NCBI GenBank assembly: GCA_025963465.1
Contig: JAOQAP010000060.1
Span: 1-63,410 of the forward strand
From: Flavipsychrobacter sp.
GTDB lineage: Bacteria; Bacteroidota; Bacteroidia; Chitinophagales; Chitinophagaceae
Direction: 5' to 3'
DNA length: 63,410 nt
Position numbers and translations under genes: made by a program. Positions 1 through 11,008 of this stretch are shown piece by piece (position 1 is the stretch's first letter; the number at the start of each line of letters is the position of its first letter). Under the pieces are notes generated by a model. That model was not told the origin of the DNA. It made no database searches and was given only the letters and a program-made list of their open reading frames with translations.

Positions 1-13
1 AGTAAAGAAACTT

Positions 14-649
14 TTGTTCCTGGGCAGCTCCTGCATTTATCCCAAGATGGCACCGCAGCCAATGAAGGAAGAATCGCTGCTTACCGGACTGTTGGAGGAA
101 ACAAATGAGCCATATGCAATAGCCAAGATAGCAGGTATAAAACTATGTGAAGCATACCGCGACCAATATGGCTGCAACTTTATCGCCGGTATGCCTACCA
201 ATCTATATGGTCAGGGAGATAATTATCACCCGACAAATTCGCATGTGATACCCGCATTGATCCGGAAGTTTCATGAAGCAAAGCAGAATGGGCATACACA
301 AGTAGAAGTATGGGGCAGTGGTACTCCGCTACGTGAGTTTATGTTTGTAGATGACCTGGCCGATGCCAGCCTGTTCCTTATGGACTCTTATAATGATAAG
401 TTGTTTTTAAATATAGGCTCCGGCGAAGAAGTGACGATCAGGCAGATTGCAGAAATAATAAAAGAGGTGACCGGCTTTGAAGGCGAGCTGAAGTTTGATG
501 CGACAAAGCCTGATGGCACACCACGCAAGCTAATGGATACTACCCGCCTGCATGAAATGGGCTGGAAGTATAAAACAACACTACTCGAAGGAATGAAGAA
601 AACCTATGGTTACTTCCTGGATGAGGTAAGTAAAACAGCGGTAAGCTAG
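14..649 (+). CDS. fcl: GDP-L-fucose synthase (NAD-dependent epimerase/dehydratase), 5' truncated by the window edge
   Basis: [24 protein letters not shown]...[20 protein letters not shown] is the typical YxxxK SDR core of GDP-L-fucose synthase; start lies upstream of the window. Confidence 0.9.
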   Translation: MFLGSSCIYPKMAPQPMKEESLLTGLLEETNEPYAIAKIAGIKLCEAYRDQYGCNFIAGMPTNLYGQGDNYHPTNSHVIPALIRKFHEAKQNGHTQVEVWGSGTPLREFMFVDDLADASLFLMDSYNDKLFLNIGSGEEVTIRQIAEIIKEVTGFEGELKFDATKPDGTPRKLMDTTRLHEMGWKYKTTLLEGMKKTYGYFLDEVSKTAVS

Positions 650-1398
650 TGGTAGATCTTGTTCAGAAGTTGTTCTTTTACAAACATTGCATCACCATAT
701 AGCGGCACTCTTATATTAGGATCTGCTACCTGGTCGGCAAAGCCAACGAACCTGTAACCATTACTTGTGAAATAATTATACGTTTCGTGAAACAGCCATT
801 GTCCTTCATATAGCGGCTGAAATGAAAACTCTATAATAACTATACTTGCTGCTTTTATAACATTTGGTCCTCCTGCTATTACCATATTCTCATAACCTTG
901 CACGTCTATTTTCAGTAAGATGTTGCCGGTCTTATCATTAAGCGGCACAACGTCATCCAGTCTTTTCAGCTGAATAGTTTCTTTGGTAATATAAGCCGAC
1001 TGCGGATAAGTACTTTTGTGCAGGTCTTCCATGTTCAGCAAAGAAGAGCTGACAGAATTTTTACTTATGTTGATCTCAGATGTTCCTTCTGCATCGCTAA
1101 GCGCGCAGTTATATGCGGTCACATCTATTCCCTGGGTGTTTTTTAACAGTGCTTCGTATACAGACTTAATAGGTTCGAATGCGATGATCTTCTTATTTGG
1201 TAAAAGCTGGTTGATACTTTGTATGAACTGGCCTTCGTTCGACCCAACATCAATAATGGTACTGATGTTCAATTTATTCACCCAGTTGCCTAAAGAGAGC
1301 CCGGTATTCAAACTCTTCAACCTGACGATCTCATACCCGAAAACATTTAGGAATTTACGAATGAGGCGATTAATGATCATGTTATTTACCAGGGACAT
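646..1398 (-). CDS. FkbM family methyltransferase
   Basis: [12 protein letters not shown]...[16 protein letters not shown]...[17 protein letters not shown] is typical of FkbM SAM methyltransferases. Confidence 0.88.
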   Translation of the reverse strand: MSLVNNMIINRLIRKFLNVFGYEIVRLKSLNTGLSLGNWVNKLNISTIIDVGSNEGQFIQSINQLLPNKKIIAFEPIKSVYEALLKNTQGIDVTAYNCALSDAEGTSEINISKNSVSSSLLNMEDLHKSTYPQSAYITKETIQLKRLDDVVPLNDKTGNILLKIDVQGYENMVIAGGPNVIKAASIVIIEFSFQPLYEGQWLFHETYNYFTSNGYRFVGFADQVADPNIRVPLYGDAMFVKEQLLNKIYH

Positions 1399-1501
1399 TA
1401 GTTATTAAAGAAATAACCGTATCTCAATTTAGAAGGGTGTAAAATTTGATTTTGACAATAGCAACAAAGATAATAGTTTTGTTTTAAATAGTATTGATAA
1501 T

Positions 1502-2368
1502 ATGACCGGAGCCCTGCCCAAAATAAGCGTTATTACCCCTTCTTATAACCAGGGCGAATTTATAGAGGAAACTATATTATCAGTATTAGGCCAGGGCTAT
1601 GAGAATCTGGAATATATAATAATGGATGGCGGCAGTACCGATCAGACCGTTGAAGTTATTAAAAAATATGAGGACAGAATAGACTACTGGCAGAGCGAAA
1701 AAGATAACGGCCAGGGTGCCGCGATCAATGCAGGTTTTGCGAGGGCAACGGGTGATATCATCTGCTGGCTAAATTCAGACGACCTGTTCATGCCTGGCAC
1801 ATTACTGAAGATCGGCAACCTGTTCAGGAATGTAACGGTACCTACCATATTCTTTGGTAATTGCCTCCATTTTCACCAGACTAACCTGCGGGTAAGGGGT
1901 AGCGATGTGGCTACAGCTCAACAAACCTTAAAGCTGACCCTATTGAATTACATGATCCAACCTTCCGCATTCTGGAACAAGGCTGCATGGAAGGCTGCCG
2001 GTGAGATCAATGAAGACCTTTGCTACACATTCGACTGGGAGTGGTTCATCAGGGCTGAAAAGGCCGGGGTGAAGTTCATTCCTGTAAAGGACTATTTGTC
2101 CATGTTCAGACTGCATGAAGTGCATAAAAGCTCAGCTAAGGACAAAAGGGATGTAGAGCTGATAAAAGTATATGGTATGTACAGCACTGAAAAGATACAG
2201 AAAGCGTTTACCAGGTTGAAGAAGCTGACGGTCAACAACCAATTCATGCACAATGTTATTTATGCAGCTAACCATTACAAGATCACCCCGCTCAGGCACA
2301 TGTTACATATGTTGTTGCTTCCATCCATCAGCTTTGATGAGTATAACAATCTCAGCCGTATGATATAG
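1502..2368 (+). CDS. Glycosyltransferase family 2
   Basis: [42 protein letters not shown]...WLNSDD GT-A fold motif. Confidence 0.92.
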   Translation: MTGALPKISVITPSYNQGEFIEETILSVLGQGYENLEYIIMDGGSTDQTVEVIKKYEDRIDYWQSEKDNGQGAAINAGFARATGDIICWLNSDDLFMPGTLLKIGNLFRNVTVPTIFFGNCLHFHQTNLRVRGSDVATAQQTLKLTLLNYMIQPSAFWNKAAWKAAGEINEDLCYTFDWEWFIRAEKAGVKFIPVKDYLSMFRLHEVHKSSAKDKRDVELIKVYGMYSTEKIQKAFTRLKKLTVNNQFMHNVIYAANHYKITPLRHMLHMLLLPSISFDEYNNLSRMI

Positions 2369-2379
2369 GTGAACTATAG

Positions 2380-5300
2380 TTACCTGATCAATGTAAGGTC
2401 GCCTTTCATAAACCCTTTCCTGCCATTCAGCGTATAGTTGATGTAATAATAATATACACCCAGGTCCTGTGGTACTCCTGTAAGAAGACCGTCCCAGCCT
2501 GCATAAACATCTGTTGTCATAAATACTTCCTGGCCAAAACGATTGAATATGGCCAGTGTGTAATCCCTTATCTTATCAAACGCGCCAATAGACCGTGCTA
2601 TATCATTTTTTCCATCGCCATTAGGAGTAAACGCATTAGGGAACCATATGTCGCATAATTCATATCGTACATTAATACTGTCGGTTACTATACCGCATGA
2701 ATTCGAGGTACTGACAGAATAAGTTCCTTCTTCCGACACCTTTATACTTTTCCCGATTGTCTTGTTGGACCATAGGGCATTGGGCGTATTATCGGCTACC
2801 TGTAACAATAGCAGCTCGCCAAAACAAAGTGTTGTATCGGGTCCCAGTGCTACTTCCGGCTTTTTTAGCGGTGTTATAGTTATTGAAGTATCTGCACTAC
2901 ACCCGTAGAGAGTTACGGTAAGTTTATAAACACCGGCAGCAGAAACATGAAGGGACGGGCCCGTACTGCCATCACTCCATAAATATTGTGCTACACCTGG
3001 TTGTGTGGGCGACAATGTAATTTCTTTTCCCTCGCACAAAGTAGTGTCCGGCCCAAGGTTTATAGTCGGGAAAGGTGTTATTCTTACGAGTGCTGTGTCC
3101 GAGACCGTACAGCCGTCAAAAGTAACAGCTAACCAATATGAATTGGTCGTGGAGACATCAATAGAAGAAGATGTTTTTCCTGTGTTCCATAGATAACTGG
3201 CATCTGTATATGTGGCCGATGGCTGAAGGGTTACTGTTTTATCTCCGCAAAATGACAAGTCTGGCCCGATATTTACTTTTATCGGTCCATCAGGTGTTAT
3301 TAGCTTAGCGTCAGCACCGGCACAACCCGTTAAGGTTGTATACTTTATTGTTGCATTGAACGGTCCTTTGCCATAATAGGTATGAGTTACAGGATTGGCG
3401 TTAGAAGTTACGCCATCTCCAAAATCCCAGGTGTAGGAAGTACCACTATCGGCTACGAACGAAAAAGTATTGCAATTTATCTTGGTATAGGTAAAAGGCG
3501 AACCTCCGCTATATGTTACCATCATAGAATCTTTGCCTTTACAACCAGACGAATTGGTGTAGGAGAGTACAACATTGAATGGTCCTGACCCTGCAAATGA
3601 GTGTGTAATTGGATTTGATGTGCCGGAATAACCGTCACCAAAGGTCCAGTTATAGATGCCTCCGGTAGGAGCCGAAAAAGAAGACTTATTACAACTGATC
3701 AGCGTTTCCGTGAAAGTAACTGCAATAGTCGGTACGGTTACTGTAAGGGAATCTTTGCTGATACAGCCCGATGAGCTGGTATAAGACAGTATTACCTTGA
3801 AGGTGCCCGGTACAGAATAAGAATGCGTAACATTCATTGCCGTGCTGTAAGTGCCATCACCAAAGCTCCAATTGTAGGAAGACCCTCCTGACGGTGAAGA
3901 AAAAGCAAAGGTGTTACAATTGATAGAAGAGTCTGTTATTGCTATTGGGCTGGGATATACCGTAACCGTAATGGAGTCTTTACTTAAGCATCCGTATGTA
4001 CTGGTAAAAGAAAGAACAACATTGAAAGGGCCTAAACCTGAATAGGCATGTGTTACAGGGTTTGCTGTGCCAAAAGTTCCGTCGCCAAAGCTCCAATTAT
4101 AGGAAGATCCGCCCGCAGGCGCAGAAAAGTTGAATGTACTACAGCTTACCAAAGTACCGGTAAGAGGAATACTTACAGGGCTTCCTACTACTACTTTCGC
4201 TGTCCCGAATATTCCTAATGAAGGTACTATACATAAAGCGCCTCCTGAAGGAATGATAGATGTGATGTAATATGTAGTAGTTATTGAGGGGCTAACGGGC
4301 AATGTGACAGGAGTGCCGCTGATAACTCCGGTTTTCGTAAACGTTGTAGTGCCGTCAGAGAACGTAATATCAAAAGGACCGGGGCCACCGGATGTAAAAA
4401 ACACGGTAAGATTTGCGGGCGAACCACTATTGCATATTGTATCACCAACTATATACCCGTTCAGCACCACGGCAGTATTCCAGGAATATTTGACCAGGTA
4501 TGCATCTGTACCTCCATTGCTGGTTAAAGGAAATGTACTTACTGACGGGTCAAAGTCTGTAGCAATACCTCCGAATTGGCCTGTGGCATACAGATATCCC
4601 GAGTCAAATGCCAGCCCATGATAACCAATATCGTCTATTGACGAACCAATGTTGAAGCCGCATACATAGTTACCATCCAAATCGTATTTCGTAATAAAAA
4701 TGTCATAACCACCATTGCTCACAAGGTTAGCTATTGGTGTTGCAGGGTCAAAATCTACGGTATTATGAAATTCGCCGGTAGCATAAAGACTTCCTGACTC
4801 AAGTGCCACTCCCCTGCAGAGGTCTTCACCAGCTGCGCCCATAACGTTAGCCCATCTGTACAATCCATTACTGTCGTATTTGGCTATGTAAGCATCATGG
4901 GTCCCACCTCCGCCCGGAGTGGTTACTGTAGATGTACCCGGAGATAATGGGTTGAATGTTATTGTAGGACTTGATGTCCATCCGCCAATGTAAATATTGG
5001 AGGTATCATCAAGCATAAGACTTCCAACGTCATCATCGGTGCCTGATCCTACTATAGGCGTAACCCATTTAAATGTTCCTGAAGTGTCATACTTTGCAAT
5101 GAAAGCATCATTATAACCGATAGACGTGTAAATGGCTGGCGGCCCCCACGGGTCAAAATTGCTGGTACCTGTAAAAAAGCCGCCTATATAAACACTACGA
5201 CCATGTACTGCTATAGTTCTTGTTTCACCATCCGGTCCTCCACCAAAGTTATGTGCCCAGATCACCGTTCCCGAAGGATTATATTTGATCAGGTAATTTT

Positions 5301-5934
5301 TCCCCGCTGCTCCTGCATTCAGTGTGATACTCGTGCTTACGAACATGGTATTATTAAATACACCACCAACATAAATGTTATTAACAGCATCTGTAGCTAT
5401 GCCCTGCGAATAGTCATACATAGTATTGCCGCCAAGGTCTTTTGCCCACATGAAAGCACCCGTTGATGAGTACTTGGCAATATAGCCGTCCCCGCCATAG
5501 GGTAATGTCGTGCAACACCCGCCTGCATCACTTACGAGGAAAGATCCGGGGCCGGGGTCAAAATCGATATTTGTTCCGTTGAACCAGCCGACAATTATTA
5601 TGTCGTTATTTTTATCTATCGCCATGCTGTATACGGCGTCCTGGCTGGTGCCGCCAACGCTGAACCCCCATATAAAGTTGCCGTTGGACGTATAACATGC
5701 CAGGAAAAGGTCTGCCTTGCCATTGCTGGTCACATTGAATACGCCGGGTCCGGGATCAAGGTCCATAGTACCGGTAAACTGCCCGCCCATTACGACATTG
5801 CCATTGGACCCTACTTTACATTCATAGCTGAAGTCATCAGTTGTACTACCAATGTTAAAAGCCCATTTGGGCTTTTGTGCATGTGAAGTACCGACAATAA
5901 GCAGGAATAAAATTGAGACAAAGTATTTATTCAT
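2380..5934 (-). CDS. Large secreted protein with SBBP/beta-propeller-like repeats, tandem PKD domains and T9SS type B C-terminal sorting domain
   Basis: Signal peptide; repeated DAYIAKYDSNG..W units; repeated YNWSFGDGT..NPVTHAY PKD units; C-terminus WFPNAFTPNGDGKNDIAR...FNRFGQEVF.....W is a T9SS type B gliding-motility-type CTD. Confidence 0.9.
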   Translation of the reverse strand: MNKYFVSILFLLIVGTSHAQKPKWAFNIGSTTDDFSYECKVGSNGNVVMGGQFTGTMDLDPGPGVFNVTSNGKADLFLACYTSNGNFIWGFSVGGTSQDAVYSMAIDKNNDIIIVGWFNGTNIDFDPGPGSFLVSDAGGCCTTLPYGGDGYIAKYSSTGAFMWAKDLGGNTMYDYSQGIATDAVNNIYVGGVFNNTMFVSTSITLNAGAAGKNYLIKYNPSGTVIWAHNFGGGPDGETRTIAVHGRSVYIGGFFTGTSNFDPWGPPAIYTSIGYNDAFIAKYDTSGTFKWVTPIVGSGTDDDVGSLMLDDTSNIYIGGWTSSPTITFNPLSPGTSTVTTPGGGGTHDAYIAKYDSNGLYRWANVMGAAGEDLCRGVALESGSLYATGEFHNTVDFDPATPIANLVSNGGYDIFITKYDLDGNYVCGFNIGSSIDDIGYHGLAFDSGYLYATGQFGGIATDFDPSVSTFPLTSNGGTDAYLVKYSWNTAVVLNGYIVGDTICNSGSPANLTVFFTSGGPGPFDITFSDGTTTFTKTGVISGTPVTLPVSPSITTTYYITSIIPSGGALCIVPSLGIFGTAKVVVGSPVSIPLTGTLVSCSTFNFSAPAGGSSYNWSFGDGTFGTANPVTHAYSGLGPFNVVLSFTSTYGCLSKDSITVTVYPSPIAITDSSINCNTFAFSSPSGGSSYNWSFGDGTYSTAMNVTHSYSVPGTFKVILSYTSSSGCISKDSLTVTVPTIAVTFTETLISCNKSSFSAPTGGIYNWTFGDGYSGTSNPITHSFAGSGPFNVVLSYTNSSGCKGKDSMMVTYSGGSPFTYTKINCNTFSFVADSGTSYTWDFGDGVTSNANPVTHTYYGKGPFNATIKYTTLTGCAGADAKLITPDGPIKVNIGPDLSFCGDKTVTLQPSATYTDASYLWNTGKTSSSIDVSTTNSYWLAVTFDGCTVSDTALVRITPFPTINLGPDTTLCEGKEITLSPTQPGVAQYLWSDGSTGPSLHVSAAGVYKLTVTLYGCSADTSITITPLKKPEVALGPDTTLCFGELLLLQVADNTPNALWSNKTIGKSIKVSEEGTYSVSTSNSCGIVTDSINVRYELCDIWFPNAFTPNGDGKNDIARSIGAFDKIRDYTLAIFNRFGQEVFMTTDVYAGWDGLLTGVPQDLGVYYYYINYTLNGRKGFMKGDLTLIR

Positions 5935-6053
5935 TTCTAGTGTAGGTTATCTTGTAAAATGCATGCTGATTAAGCAGACACATAATTGATAATGAACTTT
6001 AAAAGTAATAAAAACATTATTATCTATGCATATTTTATGACAATATATAATTA

Positions 6054-8967
6054 TTACCGTATCAGCGTAATATCTCCTTTCAACATCCCGTTCTTTCCAT
6101 TCAGGGTATAGACAATATAATAATAGTAAACGTCGATGTCCTGGGGCGTTCCGTTGTACATTCCATTCCAGCCAGCATATATATCTTGTGTATAAAATAG
6201 TTGCTGGCCTAAACGATTATATATAGAAAGAGAATAGTCCTGTAGCTTATCAAAGGTACCAAGTGCCCTGGCTATATCATTTTTGCCATCTCTATTAGGT
6301 GTAAACGCATTAGGGAACCATATGTTGCAGTGTTCGAACAGTATGTCTACAGTGTCACTTACCGCACCGCACTTATTGGACAACGAGGCCCAGTATCTGC
6401 CCGGTTCGTTTATTTGTACTGTTGGCCCCGGTGTGCCATTCGACCACACTACGGAATTATTTTTCACTTCAATGTTCAGCATCAGCTCCTCGCCAAAACA
6501 GAGCGTAGTATCCCTTCCGAAATTAATAACAGGCGGATTGATCTTTGTTATTACAATCGTATCTGACCTGTTGCAAATTGCCAGTGTAACCGTAAGTGCA
6601 TAAGTCCCTTCCTTTTTTACGGTTATTGCAGTGCCTGTACTGTCGTTGCTCCACAGGAAAATAGCGGTTGCAGGTTGCTCGCTTGTAAGGACTAACGATT
6701 CGCCGGGGCATATCTGTTTATTATTTCCCAGTTCCACAACCGGAACAGGGGCAGTTGTAATGAGAACAGTATCTGTAGCTACACAACCCCTTTCATCCAC
6801 CTTTAGCCAATACAGGTTTTCAGACGAAACGTTGATAGATGTGGCTGTACTCTCAGTACTCCATAAGTATGTAGCGGAAGAGGGGTAGGTTTTGTCGGAA
6901 CTTATCGTTACTGAATCGCCGCTGCAGATTGTTGTATCCTTCCCGATATGCACATCGGGCAAAGCCCTGGAGGTAATAACAACAGAGTCTGATACAGCAC
7001 AGCCATCTGCAGTAATACCTGTATACAATACTTTGTAAGCGCCTGCCGCTGTATAACTATGCGTGACCGGTACTATTGAAGAGGTTGTACTATCGCCAAA
7101 GAAAATGTTTCCTGAAATTGCATTACCGGTTGCATCAAAAGAAAAGACATTGCAATCGCCCGCAGATACTGTGAGCGTAGCAGCCCTTGGATAAACAACA
7201 ACTGTTGCGGTGCCAAATGCAGTGCCGGTAGGTATGGTGCATAATGCAGGTGTGGATGCATAGGCTGCGGTGATGGTGTATACAGTAGTAACCGTTGGAT
7301 TAGGAGAAATGGTAAAAGGTACACCGCTTATTGCGCCGGTCTTTGTAAACAGGGTAATGCCGTCTGTGAAGTTAACGTCAACCGGCCCGGATAAACCGGA
7401 TGTAATAAAGACCGAAAGGTATGCAGGATCATTTTCACAAATGGTATCACCAGTCACGTAGCCGGTGATAATACCATTGCTATAATCGTATTTGGCAAGG
7501 TACCCATCGTTATTGCCGTTACTCGTAAGCGGTAATACAATCCCCGAAGGATCAAAATCTACGGCTGTGCCACCAAATTCACCGCACGCATATAAATAAT
7601 TCGATGGGTCGTGGGAAAGTGCATAGCCTACATCATCCGTTGCAGCGTCACCTATACTGAAACCGCAAACATAATTACCGTCCAGGGTATACTTGGCAAT
7701 GAAAGCATCCGTACCTCCGTTGCTTACAAGGTTGGATGTTCCGGTTGAGGGGTCAAAATCAACAGTACCGGAAAAACTGCCTGTAAAGTAAACATTGCTA
7801 TTAATGACATTCACGCCCCAGCCCCAATCAGCAGTAATGCTACCCGGCACATTGCCCCATACGTACACGCCATTTTTATCATACTTTGCCATGAAAATAT
7901 CATAATTGCTGGTTCCACCTCCGGGTGTGGTAAATGAACTGGTAAGTGGAGAATAAGAATCAAAGATCAGTTTAGCGCTATTGGTAGTACCTGTAACATA
8001 TATATTATCAGCTGCGTCCAGGTCCAAACCCAAAACCTGTTCATGATAACCGGTTCCGCTGATCGCATTTGCAAACACACAGTTGCCGTTCACATCGTAC
8101 TTCGCAATGAACGCATCGTAATATCCCACAGAGCTAAGTGTATGGTGCACCCCCCATGGGTCAAAATCTGCATTGCCCTGGAAGACACCGGCAACGTAAA
8201 TATATCCGTTGCTTACCTTGATCGCGCCCGGTTCTGTATCTGTAAATGCACCACCCGGAAGCCCGAAATTATGGCCCCATACCACTGCACCTGCCGGTGT
8301 ATACTTTATCATATATCCCTGGCCGTCAGTTAGGCTATTTAATGTTGGCCCTCCGGGTATGACCATTGTATAGTCAAATTCACCTGCTAAATATATGTTG
8401 TTTGCGGTATCTGTTGCCAGTCCGTCCACATGGTCAAAAATGGCAAAGCCCCCTAGGCCGTAGGCCCATTGGTAAACCCCGGTCGATGAATATTTGGCCA
8501 CAAAACCATCTCCGTAATAAGTAAGGCCCGTGCCTCCGGCATATGGCAAGATGGCTACTCCTGCCTTGGGGTTGAAATCGATCCCACCACTTTGTATGTA
8601 TCCGCCAATGACCACATTACTTGCCGCATCTACAGTCATCGCCCGAAGTGCATCATATTCAGCCCCACCTAAACTAAAACCCCATAAAAAAACTACCGGA
8701 CGGAGCATAGCATGCCAGGTATATATCATCTTTTCCGTTACTTGTAATGTTGTAAGTGCCCGAACCCGGGTCAAGGTCCATAGTACCTGTAAATTTGCCG
8801 CCTGTATATATATTTCCATTAGGCGCCACCTTTGTAACATATGCCACATCTCCTGCATTACTACCGCTACCAAACGCCCATGTGGCTTTTTGAGCATATG
8901 AGGTTGGTGAACAGAACACGATAAATAAAAAACAAATGTATTTATTCATAGTACGGGCAAAAAACAA
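6054..8967 (-). pseudogene. Paralogue of the preceding T9SS type B protein, split by an apparent +1 frameshift (ORF 8674..8967 plus ORF 6054..8897)
   Basis: N-terminal ORF MNKYICFLFIVFCSPTSYAQKATWAFG...SGSFFMGF* and downstream ORF ...LWGFSLGGAEYDALRAM join if one A is removed from the A7 run 8686-8692 (giving SGSFLWGFSLGG, cf. GNFIWGFSVGG in the paralogue). Confidence 0.75.
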
Positions 8968-9178
8968 AGACGCATATTATCAGATATAAAAAATCTGCAT
9001 AGTCTTCTATGCCAGATCTTTGCTAATGTAGAGCAAATTGTATATGTTTCGAAAATTTCTTCCGATATGTCCATTAAGACATAACTATTCTCTTAAATGG
9101 TTGGTGAAACAAACCTTTACACAGCGGTAATATTAGCATATATGAAAATAAAATAATCTGCTTAATGTATTAAAAACA

Positions 9179-9209
9179 CTTGCAGTTTCGGTGCATAAAT
9201 GTAACTTTG
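9179..9209 (+). promoter_or_regulatory. Bacteroidetes-type promoter for the nuo operon: TTG -33 element, 19 nt, TAACTTTG -7 element
   Basis: TTG 9180-9182 and TAACTTTG 9202-9209 match the TTG-N~19-TAnnTTTG consensus, about 39 nt before nuoA ATG. Confidence 0.55.
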
Positions 9210-9247
9210 CTTATTCCATTTAACAAGCGTTTAAGTAAGGACACCAT

Positions 9248-9640
9248 ATGAATCTTTTATTATTGGCGGTGGAGCATAATACGCCTTATAATTATTTCCC
9301 CATAGCCTTACAATTGGTCGTTGCTATCGGCTTTGTGATAGTGATGATGGGTGCAACTCACCTGCTGGGACCAAAAAGAAGAACAAAAGACAAGCTCATC
9401 AACTTTGAAAGCGGTATCCCCTCTGTGGGTAATGCCCGTCAGCCTATGGGTATCAAGTATTTTCTTGTGGCCATCCTGTTCGTGCTTTTCGATGTTGAGG
9501 TGATCTTCTTTTACCCGTATGCGGTCAATTTCCGTTTCCTCGGCAAGGATGGATTTATGGAAGTAGTGTTATTCGTCGCTTTTTTCCTGTGCGGATTCAT
9601 ATACATTGTAAAGAAAGGAGCATTAGATTGGGAAGACTAA
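9248..9640 (+). CDS. nuoA: NADH-quinone oxidoreductase subunit A
   Basis: FESGIPSVGNARQPMGIKYFLVAILFVLFDVEVIFFYPYAV signature. Confidence 0.95.
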   Translation: MNLLLLAVEHNTPYNYFPIALQLVVAIGFVIVMMGATHLLGPKRRTKDKLINFESGIPSVGNARQPMGIKYFLVAILFVLFDVEVIFFYPYAVNFRFLGKDGFMEVVLFVAFFLCGFIYIVKKGALDWED

Positions 9641-9761
9641 TCCCCGCCCGGTAACCACCGGGACCAAACGATAAAAATAAGTAGAGATCAATAACAGTAA
9701 TGAGATAGTGTGAATGACAGGTGACCATTGATTTTTTAATTCTAATTTTTAATTTTTTTTT

Positions 9762-10325
9762 ATGCCACGTCCGGTTCAGTATAATACAAAAGTGAAGACG
9801 GTGGAGCTGCCTGAAGGCTACTCCGGTGAAGGATTTTATTCAACCTCGTTTGATAAGGTTATAGGGTTGGCGCGCAAAAACTCTTTGTGGCCGTTGCCGT
9901 TTGCTACATCATGCTGCGGTATTGAGTTCATGGCTACCATGGGTTCTAACTACGACCTCGGCCGTTTTGGCGCAGAGCGAATGGGCTTTACCCCCCGCCA
10001 GTGCGATATGCTACTGGTAGCGGGTACGATAGCTAAAAAAATGGGTCCGATATTGCGCCAGGTATACCTGCAGATGGCAGAGCCACGCTGGGTAATAGCG
10101 ATAGGCGCATGTGCATGTACAGGAGGTATTTTCGACTCCTACCCCGTACTGCAGGGTATAGACCAGGTAATACCGGTAGATGTGTATGTGCCGGGCTGCC
10201 CGCCAAGGCCGGAAGGCATAATAGATGGTATACTGAAGCTGCAGGATATAGTACAGAATGAAAGTGTGCGCAGAAGAAGCAGCGACCAGTACAAAAGCCT
10301 GATGGAAAGCTACGGCATTCAGTAA
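9762..10325 (+). CDS. nuoB: NADH-quinone oxidoreductase subunit B
   Basis: SLWPLPFATSCCGIEFMAT...GACACTGGIFDSYPVLQG...VPGCPPRPEGIIDG N2 cluster motifs. Confidence 0.97.
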   Translation: MPRPVQYNTKVKTVELPEGYSGEGFYSTSFDKVIGLARKNSLWPLPFATSCCGIEFMATMGSNYDLGRFGAERMGFTPRQCDMLLVAGTIAKKMGPILRQVYLQMAEPRWVIAIGACACTGGIFDSYPVLQGIDQVIPVDVYVPGCPPRPEGIIDGILKLQDIVQNESVRRRSSDQYKSLMESYGIQ

Positions 10326-10415
10326 TTTAAGTCAGAATTTAAAAGTTATAACCTAAAAGTTCAAACCGGATTCTGATAATTTTCAAATAATAAGGTCTTA
10401 ATAAAAAGCAGCAGC

Positions 10416-10443
10416 TTTTGACTTTTGACTTTCGACTTTTGAC
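10416..10443. repeat. Four tandem copies of a 7-mer (TTTTGAC TTTTGAC TTTCGAC TTTTGAC)
   Basis: Direct reading; ends 5 nt before nuoC ATG. Confidence 0.85.
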
Positions 10444-10448
10444 TTGAT

Positions 10449-10955
10449 ATGGCATTGACCAACGAAATAATACAACAAAGGCTTACAGATAAATTCGGCG
10501 AACAGCTTACCGAATGGGAGCAGCCTTATGGTTTGCTCACATTCAGGGCACCTGCTGAAATGAACCTGAAGGTAATGCAGTTCCTGTTCGATGATGAACA
10601 GCTGCGCTTTCGCTTTCTTACAGATCTTACAGGAGTTCATTTTCCTGAAAGAAAAGGAGAAGAGCTGAGCGTGGTATACCACCTGCATAACCTGTTTGAG
10701 AACATACGCCTGCGCATAAAAATATATGTGCCGGTAGAAAAACCGGATGTATACACGGCCACCAAACTGTTCTCAGGAGCTAACTGGATGGAGCGTGAAA
10801 CATACGACTTCTTTGGTATCAACTTCGTAGGCCATCCTAACCTGATACGTATACTGAATGTAGATGAAATGGATTACTTCCCTATGCGTAAAGAGTACGA
10901 AATGGAAGACCCTACAAGAAGGGACAAGGATGATGAAATGTTTGGCAGAGGGTAA
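10449..10955 (+). CDS. nuoC: NADH-quinone oxidoreductase subunit C
   Basis: WMERETYDFFGINFVGHPNLIRILNVDEMDYFPMRKEYEMEDPTRRDKDD signature. Confidence 0.95.
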   Translation: MALTNEIIQQRLTDKFGEQLTEWEQPYGLLTFRAPAEMNLKVMQFLFDDEQLRFRFLTDLTGVHFPERKGEELSVVYHLHNLFENIRLRIKIYVPVEKPDVYTATKLFSGANWMERETYDFFGINFVGHPNLIRILNVDEMDYFPMRKEYEMEDPTRRDKDDEMFGRG

Positions 10956-11008
10956 TAACTAAGCTATAATTTATAACAAGGGAAAGTCCCTTCAGGGATT
11001 TAGGGTTT

